DNA of 64,000 nt from Lates calcarifer (Eukaryota; Chordata; Actinopteri; Centropomidae), in contig NC_066856.1 in NCBI RefSeq assembly GCF_001640805.2, positions 17,599,616-17,663,615 on the forward strand, written 5' to 3'. The translations under genes were made by a program, and so were the position numbers. Numbering within the stretch: the first letter of the stretch is position 1; each line of letters begins with the position of its first letter. Positions 12,977 through 24,300 of the stretch are shown here, in pieces. The notes beneath the pieces are model-generated. The model was given only the letters and a program-made list of their open reading frames with translations, was not told the DNA's origin and ran no database searches.

Positions 12977-13226
12977 AACACTCAAATAACAGCCTAGGGT
13001 ATTTTTCTACAGAAAGTGCTTATAGTAAGCAAAATATCCGTTCCATCTTATCCACAAGTTGCCTCTCTCTTTCAGTAAAAGTCAATGGTCTGTTTGCCCT
13101 TAACACTTTCAGGTGAATCTACACCAGGCTGCTGTAAGTGAAAAGGCATTTTGAGAATCATTTTATTGACGGTTCAGCATGTTATTCTAAAGCTGTCTGA
13201 AAGAGTCCCATAGAAATCATTTTGTT

Positions 13227-13245
13227 AAAAAAAAAAAAAAAAAAA
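13227..13245. repeat. Poly(A) run, 19 bases
   Basis: Uninterrupted A run. No retroposed gene or SINE body was recognised upstream, so it is called only a homopolymer. Confidence 0.85.
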
Positions 13246-16208
13246 GTTGAGTCAAGAAGATGTCAGCCAGGGTTTAGAATAGAGGTTTGAGTTTCTTTTG
13301 AATGCAGTTTGACATGTCAGAAGAAAGACATTTTGGCAGCTTTTCAATCTGAGGGAAATCTATTGTGCACAGCTAGCAGAGTGAGAGGAAAGCAAGAGTC
13401 TTATGATTGTTTATAAAAGATGAAAACATCTATGTGGCCTTCACTGCCAACCAAATATAACTGCTCTGTTAATGAAAGATCATTTTATTTTTATACTACA
13501 GTTAAAGCAATGTGAGAATATAAAATTATCTCATGATCTTGAAAATTTAAGGATTTACTCTTTTTTTCCAGCCATTTGAAAGCCATTTCAAACTTCACTT
13601 TTCATTGAAACTTGTATATCAAGCAGACTTGTGACATGAGCAAAAGAGAAAAAAACAAGAATTAAAGTAATTTGACCACCACACACCTTTGCCACTATTA
13701 TGCTTATTGTATTCCAGTGTTGGGTAGCAGATGGGTAATCACATGTATCTGCTGGAGGCATTTTTAATCAACAGCGATATGGAAAGTGCAACAATGAAAT
13801 CCTGTTAACTCTGATACCCAGATGCAGACCATCAGCTGTTAATAGCCCCATTCAAACCAAAGCAGCATCATATTTATTATTAATGAATTATGCCTCAGCC
13901 TCTGTGTTTCATGATTTCATTCACATGATGAAATTTCCTTGACCTCTTGTAGCATGGATGTAATCACACAGGACTAAGATTTTTGTAATTTATCTGTGTC
14001 TGTCTAAGCAAAGCAGAGCATGTTTTGTGACAAAAATGTATGTATGTTCTGAACATCTTAAGTCCTCATATCGATGGTATATGAGTGGAACATTTGTTTT
14101 CCATGAAAGACCGATGTGACTCATAAGCGTTCTCTGTGTTCTGCCATGTCTGTTGTTAAAGGTCTGGTTCAGTTTAGACAATTAAAACCAAAATTCTGGT
14201 CAAAAGAAATCAGTTTTCCCAGTGTTTGCCTATGATATAATTAATCTGAAATTAGGCCTCAGATGTCAGATGCTCACAGAGAAGCCAATGCACATGTCTC
14301 TCAACTCTAAAAAGTGCATTGTAAAGCCCTGCTTGTCAGTCAGGCTGATTAGTTGAACCAGCAGGTTCTGAAAAACATTTATGTTATACCAAAAGTCCAC
14401 AAAAGCATTAAAACTCCCACATGAACACCTCAGATGCATAACCACTTAGCAGCAAGGTAATGACGTCAGAAAAATGACAGATGTCTCTGATTCCGTTACT
14501 GTTATTTCACCTGGCAGGAAGATATTCTTTTTATTTGACATATATTACTGCATTGCATTGGTTTTACTTGAGAAAAAGCCCTAAGAGGAACAGTCACTGC
14601 TAGCAATTTGTGGCTTGCTGGTAATCAAAAGACATAGGTAGTTACCATAAGCACAATCTTGTGTAGCCAGCTTTCCCACTTATGGAGGTCTGTAGAACCT
14701 GAAGTGGAACAGTTCTTGGAAAAGGACTCAATACCCTGTTGTACTTTACACCAATAAAGTCTAGGATTATTGTGCTGTTGCTGTAGTGTATTTTCCATTC
14801 TTGCCTCACTAAAAACAATGTGTTTGCGCCATGATTGTCACAGACTAATTTCATCCACACATCAATCTGAAGCTCACTAACATGAAAGGACAGACTGCAT
14901 CAGCTAAAAACATTTCTAAAACCTGTAATTACATCCAGGGTTCATTATTGTACCGTTCCTAAAATAATACAGGAAATTATATTTCTGTGGTACAAACTGA
15001 AATTCAGCCTCAGCAAGGTTTAACATTAGCTTTGGCATTGACCCCATTACAGAAAAACAACAGAAAATAGAAGCAAAAAAGATGTCCTCCCACACAAGAT
15101 GAGCGACAGGTGATCTTTTGGAAGTGCAGTGCATAAACACCTCCTTAAAGACAGATTAGCAGTTCAGCTTTGACAATTTATCACCAAAATTGTTGCCAGA
15201 TTGAAAACAAATGCATGTTTTTGTTCACTGACTCTTTGAAAAGTAGTCAGTGTAGCGCATGACATGGACAACCTGTGTGATAAAATATGTCAGTGTCCAA
15301 CTGAATATAATTCAGTACTTATAATCAAGTACTTTGACTACAAGTTTTCAAGAGCTGAATGCTTTTAATTTAATTAAAATGTCCCCATGTTTATACCAAA
15401 CACCTGTGTTTCTAAAAAGCCCATAAGCCAAGGCATCTTTTTTCTTTTCTTTTTTTTCGTGCTGTGCTACTTGCATCACACACATATCATCTACCAACAG
15501 AGAATCTGAGCCTTTAATAATCTAGTTCCCCAACAGTGAAAACACAGTAAATGTGTGATGGCACAGATGTTACATTAAAGAAGGAAAGTGTTTGATCATG
15601 TAAAACTAAAATGAGAAAGAGTCCAATCAATTACAATATAAGAGTGGTTAAATCTGCTTTGTCTGGGCTGTTTTACCCAGTAAACATCACTGTTTGAGTT
15701 ACATTTTTCCTGTCTCACTCAATTGCAAAATCTCAACAGTATCCTTCTCTGAACCAGCCTCTTTGAAATCCAGCTGTGTTGACAATCTTGCGTCAGACTT
15801 CAGCTTCAGTGCACCTCAACACTTTCTCATGTAGCAGCACATCAACAGCCAGTCTCACTGAGATGTTACACATTCTTTTTCTCTCTCTTCCTTTTTCTTT
15901 TTGCTCTCTCCAGCAGCCTGTTCTACACCCACTGCATTATAAAACAGAAAGTCAACACGAAATCAACTTAAAGGTATGCCACAGTATATCAAATCAATTC
16001 CCTTCCCTCAGGCAGGGGTCGCATATCAGTCTCTGGCCACATATTGCTATGTGTGTACATGAGTGAGAAACAGAGAGAGAAACTTGCACAGAAATTCCCT
16101 CCAAAATAAAGGCTCAGCCAATTTAAACTTAATTCTTCCTGACCTGAGGTTTCGAAAATACGTCTGTGTGTTTGTTTGTGTGTGAGTATGTACGTCTACG
16201 TATTTATG
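13246..16208. other. Noncoding, no gene seen
   Basis: AT-rich unique-looking sequence with pyrimidine tracts at 15439-15458 and 15878-15900. Short - strand frames at 14642-14860 and 14916-15140 have neither splice context nor a recognisable product. Confidence 0.5.
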
Positions 16209-16252
16209 TACATGGGCATATTATTTATATATTATTTATATATGCCCATGTA
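16209..16252. repeat. 13-bp perfect inverted repeat (hairpin)
   Basis: TACATGGGCATAT at 16209-16221 pairs exactly with ATATGCCCATGTA at 16240-16252 around an 18-base AT-only spacer. Four more wobble or Watson-Crick pairs extend the stem outward as RNA. It lies 600 bases downstream of the - strand first-exon candidate. The stem is shorter than a typical pre-miRNA. Confidence 0.75.
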
Positions 16253-16441
16253 TGTGCTATATATGCAGTTTTCAAATACAGAGCCACAGAGATATCTGAT
16301 CAAAAGTTTATATAAGATACAGCCAAGGCATATCTCTCAAGAATCAAACGGTGCTATAAAGCCTCAGTCTCCACAGGATGTGTCCATGTGCCATAAAACA
16401 TGAGTGAATAAAGGTAGAGAAGTCTCTGGAATGGGTGAATG

Positions 16442-16500
16442 GTGTGAGTGTGTGTGATGGTGTGTGTGTGTGTGTATGTTGTGGGGCTGGGGCTGGGGGG
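16442..16500 (+). repeat. (GT)n tract followed by a G-rich run
   Basis: Imperfect GT repeat at 16442-16479, then G runs of 4, 4 and 6 at 16483-16486, 16489-16492 and 16495-16500 separated by CT. The three long runs plus neighbouring GG could support a G-quadruplex. Confidence 0.8.
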
Positions 16501-16826
16501 ATTAGTGACTCACATGGGGACATTAAACTTTATTGCATGCCAAAGACCAACGCTCCAACAATTTCTAATGTACCCCCTGATGTGTTAAGACTATCACAGA
16601 CTTTTTAAAAAATTTTCCTCAGTAAGCTACCATAGCAACAGTCTTCGACCAAGTCTTTGCTCCAAAAATCATCTAATTGCAAAAAAAAAGGTAAATTATG
16701 CAGTAAGTTAGGAAGCGAATCAGCCACAAGACTTTAAAAGATGCATGCAGCCAGCATAAATTTCACACACCACAAACTCTGAATCTCATGAAGGCAAAGT
16801 AGCACTTTGTTTTGCTCTCGCCTTAC

Positions 16827-17079
16827 CTGTGCAGCTTGACATAGAGTTCCAGATGGGTGGTTTACAGACGACTGATACCTCAGGTTGTTGATGCTGTGCT
16901 GAAGTGCACACGGTAGTAAGTAGCAGCAGCAAAAGCAGTGGGAGGAAGGAGACAGGAGGAAAAAACGGGAGGAAGGCGCAAATGCTGAATAATGGATGTG
17001 GAGGGGGGAGAGAGAGGAATTCCTCTGCCGCTCTTACTCCCCAGATCGCAGAGCGTGAATCATCTTCTGCATGGATCAA
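16827..17079 (-). other. Putative first exon, 5' UTR or signal-peptide coding
   Basis: Read on the - strand, this pyrimidine-rich segment ends in CACAG|GTAAGG (donor at 16826), a strong vertebrate splice donor. One frame is open from upstream of 17079 through the donor. It contains a leucine-rich run like a signal-peptide core (FLPLLLLLLLTTVCTSA), followed by a short Cys-containing tail (VVCKPP..., SSCTG). However, no in-frame ATG precedes the hydrophobic run; the frame meets a stop near 17178 without one. ATGs in another frame give only a 12-codon uORF (MQKMIHALRSGE). The simplest reading is an untranslated, CT-rich leader exon whose coding start lies in a later exon at lower coordinates. 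A start lost by sequence error or polymorphism is the alternative. No downstream exon was recognised. It could also be chance. Confidence 0.25.
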
Positions 17080-17164
17080 ATGGCACAGTCCACTGAAGGG
17101 CTGGGTCGGTGCAGTGAACAGAGCAGAGGGTATCTGCCGAGGCTGGGATTGGATGTATTTTTTT

Positions 17165-17175
17165 GGGGGGGGGGG
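17165..17175. repeat. G11 homopolymer
   Basis: Eleven consecutive G after seven T. It lies just upstream, in transcription sense, of the - strand first-exon candidate, and homopolymers like this are prone to assembly error. Confidence 0.85.
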
Positions 17176-17179
17176 TTAT

Positions 17180-19902
17180 GCTATATGAGAAGCAGCACAG
17201 AACAGAACAGCACTGTTACGGACAGTATAGGGAGTCATTCCTCAGCTCAAACACTTAGCAGCTCACTAAACAGTTTCTCTGTCTCTTTCTGTTCATCTTT
17301 TACTGCATGCACACACACATATAGTCAATCTTAGTCTGTTTAATCAGTTTATACTCTGACTGTAGATGACTGCCCCCTATTTAACCAGGTAATCAATGCC
17401 TGGGATTCTTTACGGCAACTGGATTTCAATATCCTAGCCCTCCTCCTTCAACGATTTATTCTCACCTCAGCCAGACTCCTTAAATCAGTTTGTTCCAGTG
17501 TAGTTTCATAGACCTCTCATCAGTCCATTTGATATTATTCTTACTAAACTTCATGCTCTTATTCAGTTTATGATTTATGAAATTGCTGAAAGCAGTCAGT
17601 AAGGGCCATATGCACTGGCATCCTTAACTTAACCAGTATGCTGCTTTGATAATGCATATCAAAGTGTTTAATCTACAGTAAGAGTGCATTCATCCATTTG
17701 GTTTGTTGGGCTGGTGTGAAGTATGTGAACTGCATGGTCATTTGTAACAGAAGCCAACAACAGTTTGACAACAAAAGGGAACTGACTGGGTAAAAAGGAA
17801 CAATGACAGCTGAAAGGATAATACACTGTGCACTTTTCATGCACACATCTGTAAAAGAGCCCAGTGGTGTGGTATGGTATGTGTGGTCATGATGCATAAT
17901 TGAGTAGATGGTGTAAATTGTTTCTACATGGACTTTAAAGCAGTATTAATAGATTTTTTGGCCATTTGGAGACAGTGCAAGAAACTGCAAAACTGATGTA
18001 ACAGAGGGTTTATCAGAGCTTTTTCCCTGTAAAACAGTTGCCTGCTGCGGCTGGAAACGGGGTTGATGAGGACGATGAGGGCGAACCAAAACAGGCTGTA
18101 AAACCACACAGCACTGGCCAAAAATGAATGGACTCATTTTTTTCCACTGGTATTTTTGTGGATTTGTTCCAGTTGAAATTAGACTGGTACATACTGCCTT
18201 CAGGAAGTAGCCACATGCCTACACTTTGGACAGACTTGCTATTTCTGCTATATTCATGATACAACATATATACAAGTTGGAGTTTGTTTACTCACTAAAA
18301 AATGTACTAAAACATATGTATTGCATCAATCATTAGGCAAATGAATGATACTGAGACCAAATACTGGAAAACTCAAAATGCTCATACATTTAGAGGTCCA
18401 CATTCGATATACACTGAGGGGAAAATAACACTTGAACATCCTAGCACAAAAAAGGAGCTGAACGATATAGCACTGAATCATAGCAGAGGTGATCTCAGTG
18501 CACTTTTCATATGGAGCAGATCTAGACCATACTCTCTATAATATAATGATTAGTGCTGCTTTAAGTTGGCAGGCATACTGATACACTAACCAACTTCACA
18601 TACTGCCTTTGGTAAACAACACACAAAGGAATTTAGCTGTGCCACTTTCTGCAGAGGACTTTGGTCTTCAGTTAGTCTGGCAGGCACCACCACTCTGATA
18701 ACACTGGTCCCTAAACAACTCTGAGCAAATTTCCAGTAAAACCTCCTCAAACATCATCTCCTCTGTCAGTTAAGCCTCTCTTTAAAAGTGGTTTGAATAT
18801 GGAGGTCCTTGAGCCATATTTCCCTTTGTTTAGCAGCATTAAGTCCAACTAAAACGTCATCAACACAACCCCAAAGATGCATTTCTACCAGACCCAACCC
18901 AGACTAAAGGCTATGTGCTTTGCAACTTGAAGCCACTCTCTTCCTCCATTTCAGTGTTAGTTACATTACATTGCATTATTATAGCTTCACTGCCTCCATA
19001 CTCAGTGTGAAAGCTATGAAATACAATAGAATAAAATAAACTGATTCTAGCTTTCACTTCCTGCATTGATGGAATGTTTCAACAAGCTCAACACTGCATT
19101 ACAGCAGAGCATTATGAGGGTTCCAGCTCACTGTTGTTCATCTCGGAGCAATATTCAGTTCTGAGAGCACAATATTTTATGGGTGATAGACAAGTGAACG
19201 CTGGGAAGTGCAGTACAAGGACACAACAGCAATGGTTGCTTAAGAATAGGGATGGAGACAAAATTAAAAACCATGGTCTTGTCGCCACTGGAATTCTGTC
19301 GTGGAGCCTTGTGTTTTTATGTTTATAACCCATTATATGACACTGAAATCACAAGCTTTGCTGTTAATGTGCTTAAGAAATTGTAGCTTTGAATCTGAGC
19401 TGATATGTTTGAAAGTAAAAATAACTCCTTAATATTAAACTTTAAACTTGTCCTGTACCTTGCTAACAGTCCCTACCATATAGATGGAGGGGTAGGCAGA
19501 GACACTATCTGATGCAGCTCTTAGGTGTTTTTTTGTGGCAGAAAAAAAGCTGTTGCTGCCCTAAATCTGTTTGCTGTTATTTACCATGAGAAGTAGGTGA
19601 CTGAGCTGATCGCAGACTGCAGTTTAAGAGATAGCTGGACACATGTGCCTATTGAATACCAATAAGTGGAAACAGTCAGCCTGTATTCACGCTCCATTCC
19701 AGCATAGGCCATTGATGCAAACTGTTCTATATTTATCTCAATCTATACAATCAACTGTGATGCCTCTTCAAGTGTACATCATTATATTGATGGCACCGAG
19801 GAGCAATTGTCTCCCTCTGAGCATGCCCTCGGCTCTGTGATTGAGCTTTACACCTGTGTTTTCATTCCTGTTAGGTTTCTGCCTTGTTGCACCTATCCTC
19901 AG
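17180..19902. other. Noncoding, no gene seen
   Basis: AT-rich sequence with a few short frames and no splice-bounded exon. Near 17207-17224 'cagcac' and 'ggacag' half-sites of an RE1-like element occur with a six-base gap (see findings). The pyrimidine-rich run before 19903 ('ttcattcctgttag' and 'cctatcctcag') is treated with the exon candidate that follows. Confidence 0.45.
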
Positions 19903-20067
19903 CTTCTCCTGTGCTACCCACTGCAGCTCCTTCCCCTATCAATGTCAGTCTGTCAGAGCAGGAGGGAGTCAGCAACAGCTCCTCTGCTGCTCAGTCCAGC
20001 CATGCGTCTGCAATCATTCTGGCTGTTGCCATGCTGATTGGTGCTCCTGTGTCGGGCCCTGCTGTAG
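19903..20067 (+). CDS. Putative internal exon A of an unidentified gene
   Basis: 165 bases between a good acceptor (cctatcctcag|CT; an alternative ttag|GTTTCT lies 28 bases upstream) and a perfect donor (GTAG|GTGAGT at 20068). In the frame where GCT is a codon at 19902-19904 it is open throughout. It encodes a Ser/Ala/Pro-rich segment (SPVLPTAAPSPINVSLSEQE), two potential N-glycosylation sites (NVS, NSS) and a hydrophobic stretch (ASAIILAVAMLIGAPV) too short and Pro-interrupted for a sure membrane span. It ends in phase 1, the phase required by exon B at 21204. All three + frames are nearly open here, so openness alone is weak evidence. I do not recognise the product; a membrane or secreted protein is a guess. 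No upstream partner was found. Confidence 0.3.
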
Positions 20068-21203
20068 GTGAGTGATCAGCCCTTCTCTGGGATACACAAG
20101 TCTGCCGTTGATCAATTGCCCCATTAATCCAGCAGCAGAATGGATAATGCACAGCTAGCAGGGATACACACTCCAGCACAGCGACACAGGCACGTGTTCT
20201 CACTTTGCAGGGCTTGTAAAACAACCCCTAGAATTGTTTTAGGAAAAAAAGTCTTACATGGATGATGTCCTTGCTCCATTTCCATAATGTGGTACCTTTT
20301 TAAGAACTGAATATTACTTTGCAACACAACAAGAAAGCTCTCGTTCTGATGATGCACTGCAGTGTGCAGGATGGTGAAACAATCATTCAATCCATCAGGG
20401 AAATGATCAACTTGGGGCCAAATTAATTTTCACAAAGGTTTTGGAAATGTCATCAAAACAAAGCCTGCAATTACCAATATCCACTTCAGTTGTTTTGTTT
20501 GTGTAAACAATAGAGACATAAGAGGTATATGGTACAACTTTGGTCTGTAAATGATTCTTCCCTTCAGTGAGCAGGAAGGTTGCCTGGTTTTCAGCCCCAC
20601 TAGACTGCAACTGTAACACCATATTCATTCATATGGGTTTTAAAGTGACAGGCTGTCTCCTCTATAGTCTGTAGCATTCAGACATGGTCCATGTTGAGCA
20701 CACAGTTCATATACTCTGCTCCAGCTGGACAGTCATTCACAGACAATGACTTAATAGTTAATCTCTCAAGCTTATTTCTATTATTATTATTATTATTATT
20801 ATTTTAGAGAATTATTGGGAAGCTGGAGACTGCTATGATCAGCTTTTCCTGCTTTTGATTTAACTTCCTTCAGTGAAGTGGACCAGAAAACAGCTCATCT
20901 GTGTGCTTTCTGTTTCCCATTGGAATCAAACTAACACTACTGGATGCTGCTTCTCAGTGTTACATTTTGCATGAAGTGTAAACTTTCTCAACAACCATGT
21001 GTTACACTGCTTTGTGACTTTTAATCTTAAGTCTCAGTGGCTGGTGGCAGTATGTACATTATAGTGACATTCACAATGACTGTCATCCGGTCTATTTTTA
21101 GTATTTAAGTCTGTACGTGTTAACAGAGGTCAAGAAGAATGTGATGCTGTGACACCGGTGTCACTAGTGCTGTATATAGATTCTCCTTTCACTGTCTCCA
21201 TAG
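20068..21203 (+). other. Candidate intron between exons A and B
   Basis: Begins GTGAGT and ends TAG after a pyrimidine-rich stretch. Contains a (TTA)n microsatellite at 20779-20804. Stop codons in all frames show it would have to be spliced. Confidence 0.25.
20779..20804. repeat. (TTA)n microsatellite
   Basis: About eight perfect trinucleotide units. Confidence 0.9.
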
Positions 21204-21352
21204 ACGCCCCAGCCAAAGAAAATCTTGTGTCTGACTGGCATGCTATAAAATGTTCAGACAATCTAAGTCCGGACGCAGGGTGTGAGGTATATGAAACTGG
21301 AGGTGACTATCACTGCAGAACGTCCTGCCATGTTGCCAGTGACAGCTCAATG
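21204..21352 (+). CDS. Putative internal exon B, cysteine-containing, unidentified
   Basis: 149 bases preceded by a pyrimidine tract and acceptor (tttcactgtctccatag|AC) and followed by a perfect donor (TCAATG|GTGAGT). Joined to exon A across a 1,136-base GT-AG intron, the junction codon is G|AC (Asp) and 49 further codons follow without a stop. The other two frames contain stops. The peptide has four Cys spaced 10, 11 and 4 residues apart (KCSDNL..., AGCEVYETGGDYHCRTSC), like a small extracellular disulfide module, but it matches no domain I can name. Exon B ends in phase 0. A phase-compatible acceptor occurs at about 24182 (gttccatcag|GCATGC), giving nine codons and a stop, but that link is weak. 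No promoter or polyadenylation signal can be tied to it. Confidence 0.3.
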
Positions 21353-24300
21353 GTGAGTCTAACCATTGCTCAGACTGACTAAAAACAAAATGACTACTAC
21401 TAAGTGAATGACAAACTGAACAACATTTCTGTGGCCTGTGGTTAAGTGGTGTGAGCATAACAATACACTCCAGGGGCTCCATATATATATAGACTTGGTG
21501 GAAGACTCCTACACCCAATCATAATTTTTTATAGAATTACTTCAGATTGAGTTATTCATCACTTACAGAAAACAATCAATCTTTCTGTAATAGTACACAC
21601 ATAAAGAAAGAGCCATAAATGTTTATCTATCCCAACAGCATTTTAATGATCAATCAGTTCTATCCCCCTCACATTCAACATTGATCCAAAATAATGTTAT
21701 CATATGATGAGTTGATATAAGGCTGATAACTTGTTTTGAAAAGATTTTCCACTCTGTGCAGTCTCCTCCTAATGAAATAAAGACATCATATCTGACACTT
21801 CAGCAGAGCCAATCATCAATACAGGTTGCAAGCTGGCTGACATTTGCTTTGTGCGAATGTCTAGCTGCCGACTATGTACAACTTTTGGAGTGGATAATAT
21901 TTCTATGATAACACCAACACACTGTAATTGCAATTGGGAACATGTTTGTGGGCAGTAGAACATTTTAACAACAGTTTCAAATAAAATCTGATTCTTGTTC
22001 AATAAAGCTGAAATGTAACTGATGAAATTTTACTGTTCTTTTAATTGTCCCCTCTCAATGTGACAGCAGCTACACAAGTTCATGTATTAAAATGTACACT
22101 GTCCCTGTTGTCCTCTCTCTGTCTCGCTCTGTTTTATGATTTATTCATAGAGCAGCCATGTTGAAGTTCTAGTTATGTTTATGTGTACCTGTGGCAATAA
22201 ATCTCCAAGAAACATCATCATACATTTAAAATGTATTGTTTTAAGGGAAAAGAACAACTAACTTATTTACTCATTCATTTTTACCTCAGTAGCTGTATGA
22301 AGATGAAAGACGATACTTGACTACCTTGATACACTAACTCTTTATCTTATTCATTGTTTCGTTCTGATTTTCTTTCTCTTATTTATTTTTGGTGTCTCAG
22401 TGCTCTAAAATTAAGGACTGCAATTCAGCATTCATTTCCCTTGCAGAACCATTGTTTGTTTAGAAGAATATTTTGTTTTCATATTGTATCTATTTATGAT
22501 TTATTTTCATGTTCTTAGAGGCTGTGACTCATTCCATACAAAAACCTATACCACACAGCTTAAGCTACTAATTAATCTATATAGTATGTATATAGTATAC
22601 TGTTTTGACAGGTAGAATACAAGAATTGACATATTTTACTATTTTTGTTCAAACAGGAGATAAGACAGACTGATTTTGGTACACAGATTAAAATTTGGAA
22701 ACTCAAAAAAAGCTAAGCTAAATTTAATTAAAAGATTAAATACTTAGCTTTAAACTCACCCAAAAACCAAGCAAACGTCTGCATAGTGACATCTTTAAGT
22801 GTTTAATTTAATTTTGGCACACTGTAAACAGTGTGAAACTCCTCATACTCAAAACCCAGTCAGAGGCAGTGTGTAGTATGAAACAGGAAAACCGTAAGAG
22901 TCTCTTGTGAACAGTCAGAGCTGCTGACATTGAACTTATGTCGATTTCAACCAACTGAGTAAATGCTGAAGCAGAAAGAAGTGTAGCCTGAGTAAGATGT
23001 GTTGCTTGTACAGCAACAGGTGACAAGACAGTGTACCTTACTCTCCTGAGAACACTGTCCTGTAACAAGTTAGCAAACGCACTAAATATGTCAGTAATTC
23101 TTAGTCAATATATATCTGACATCTACAAAAATGGCTGTGCATCATGTAGAGCTAACCGTCGAAGATATATTACATGTAACTAGTTTAATTTCCTGTGTTA
23201 CTGTCACTCTCTACTATCAGATAAGGCAAAAATGCTAAAATTTGTGAAACACCCTAGAATCTGGCGTACCCTCTGCTCCAGTTTCTGGCATTATTTTATC
23301 AAGAGGTACACCTGCTGTCAAACTGTCTGTTGAATTCACATCATGACACAGATGACTCAACCATATGTTCTGGCAGCACTAACCCTAACCCAACCAGAAT
23401 GTTGCTTTGATAACACATATGATTCATCTACATAAGACGTAGAGAGCACTGAGACGAACTCAGCATTCACACTTTCAGCTCAGTTTGTATTGGCATATGT
23501 ATGTAACTTAGTCCCTTTTTAATGTGAACAGCAGGGTCAATCGTGATAAGAATGAACCCAAATATGACAAAAAAGGGACAAAACCAACGCCTAATTGGGC
23601 TCCAAGAAATAAAGAGATCTGGCAACTTGGGCCAGCTTGAAAAAAAAAAGTAATTTATCGGAAAACTTCATAGAGGGGGTAATTATTGGCAAATTTTAAC
23701 AATAACAGGAACTGGATTTGTTCTGATTCCCTGCTAAACCTAATTCTGCACCAGAATTTGTTAATAAATAAGTTCCCTGTTAGTCCATGTGACTTGTATT
23801 TACAAGCACTGCTTCCCTTGTAATTGGTATACATGAACCTTAATGAACTAAATACAAAGATGCAAATATTTATACCACAAAAAATTTACACTTCAGTGGG
23901 GAAATACTTATTTTTACACTTCACAACCTTGCACCTGATAATTGCTTTTTGTTTCCAAATTACAGTTGCCACAGTTACACCCCCACAGAGCTGACGAGTC
24001 ACATCTCAATCATTAATTAAGAAGATAAAGCTGAACAGTGCAGTCATTCATTAGATGTAGAGCGACTGGGTGTGTTGTGTATTCTGCTTGCCGCCACTCT
24101 CTCCCTGGACGATATTAAGGTCACTGTCTGCAGTGGCTCTGCTCTGTTAGCAAAATTTTGTGTCCTGTTTATGTTCCATCAGGCATGCGACCACCTTGTT
24201 CTACAAAATTAGTCAATCATTACAGAGCAGTTCAAGCATAATGACTAAAATGCAACATGCTTTCAGGCAGTTATTGAGGTTGCCATGCTCAGTAAATTCT

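Noticed and set aside
16904..17334. Two + strand frames overlapping the - strand first-exon candidate
   Set aside because: They include a Gly run from the G11 homopolymer and lack a donor or recognisable content.
23380..23391. Telomere-like taaccctaaccc
   Set aside because: Only two units, so not an interstitial telomeric array.
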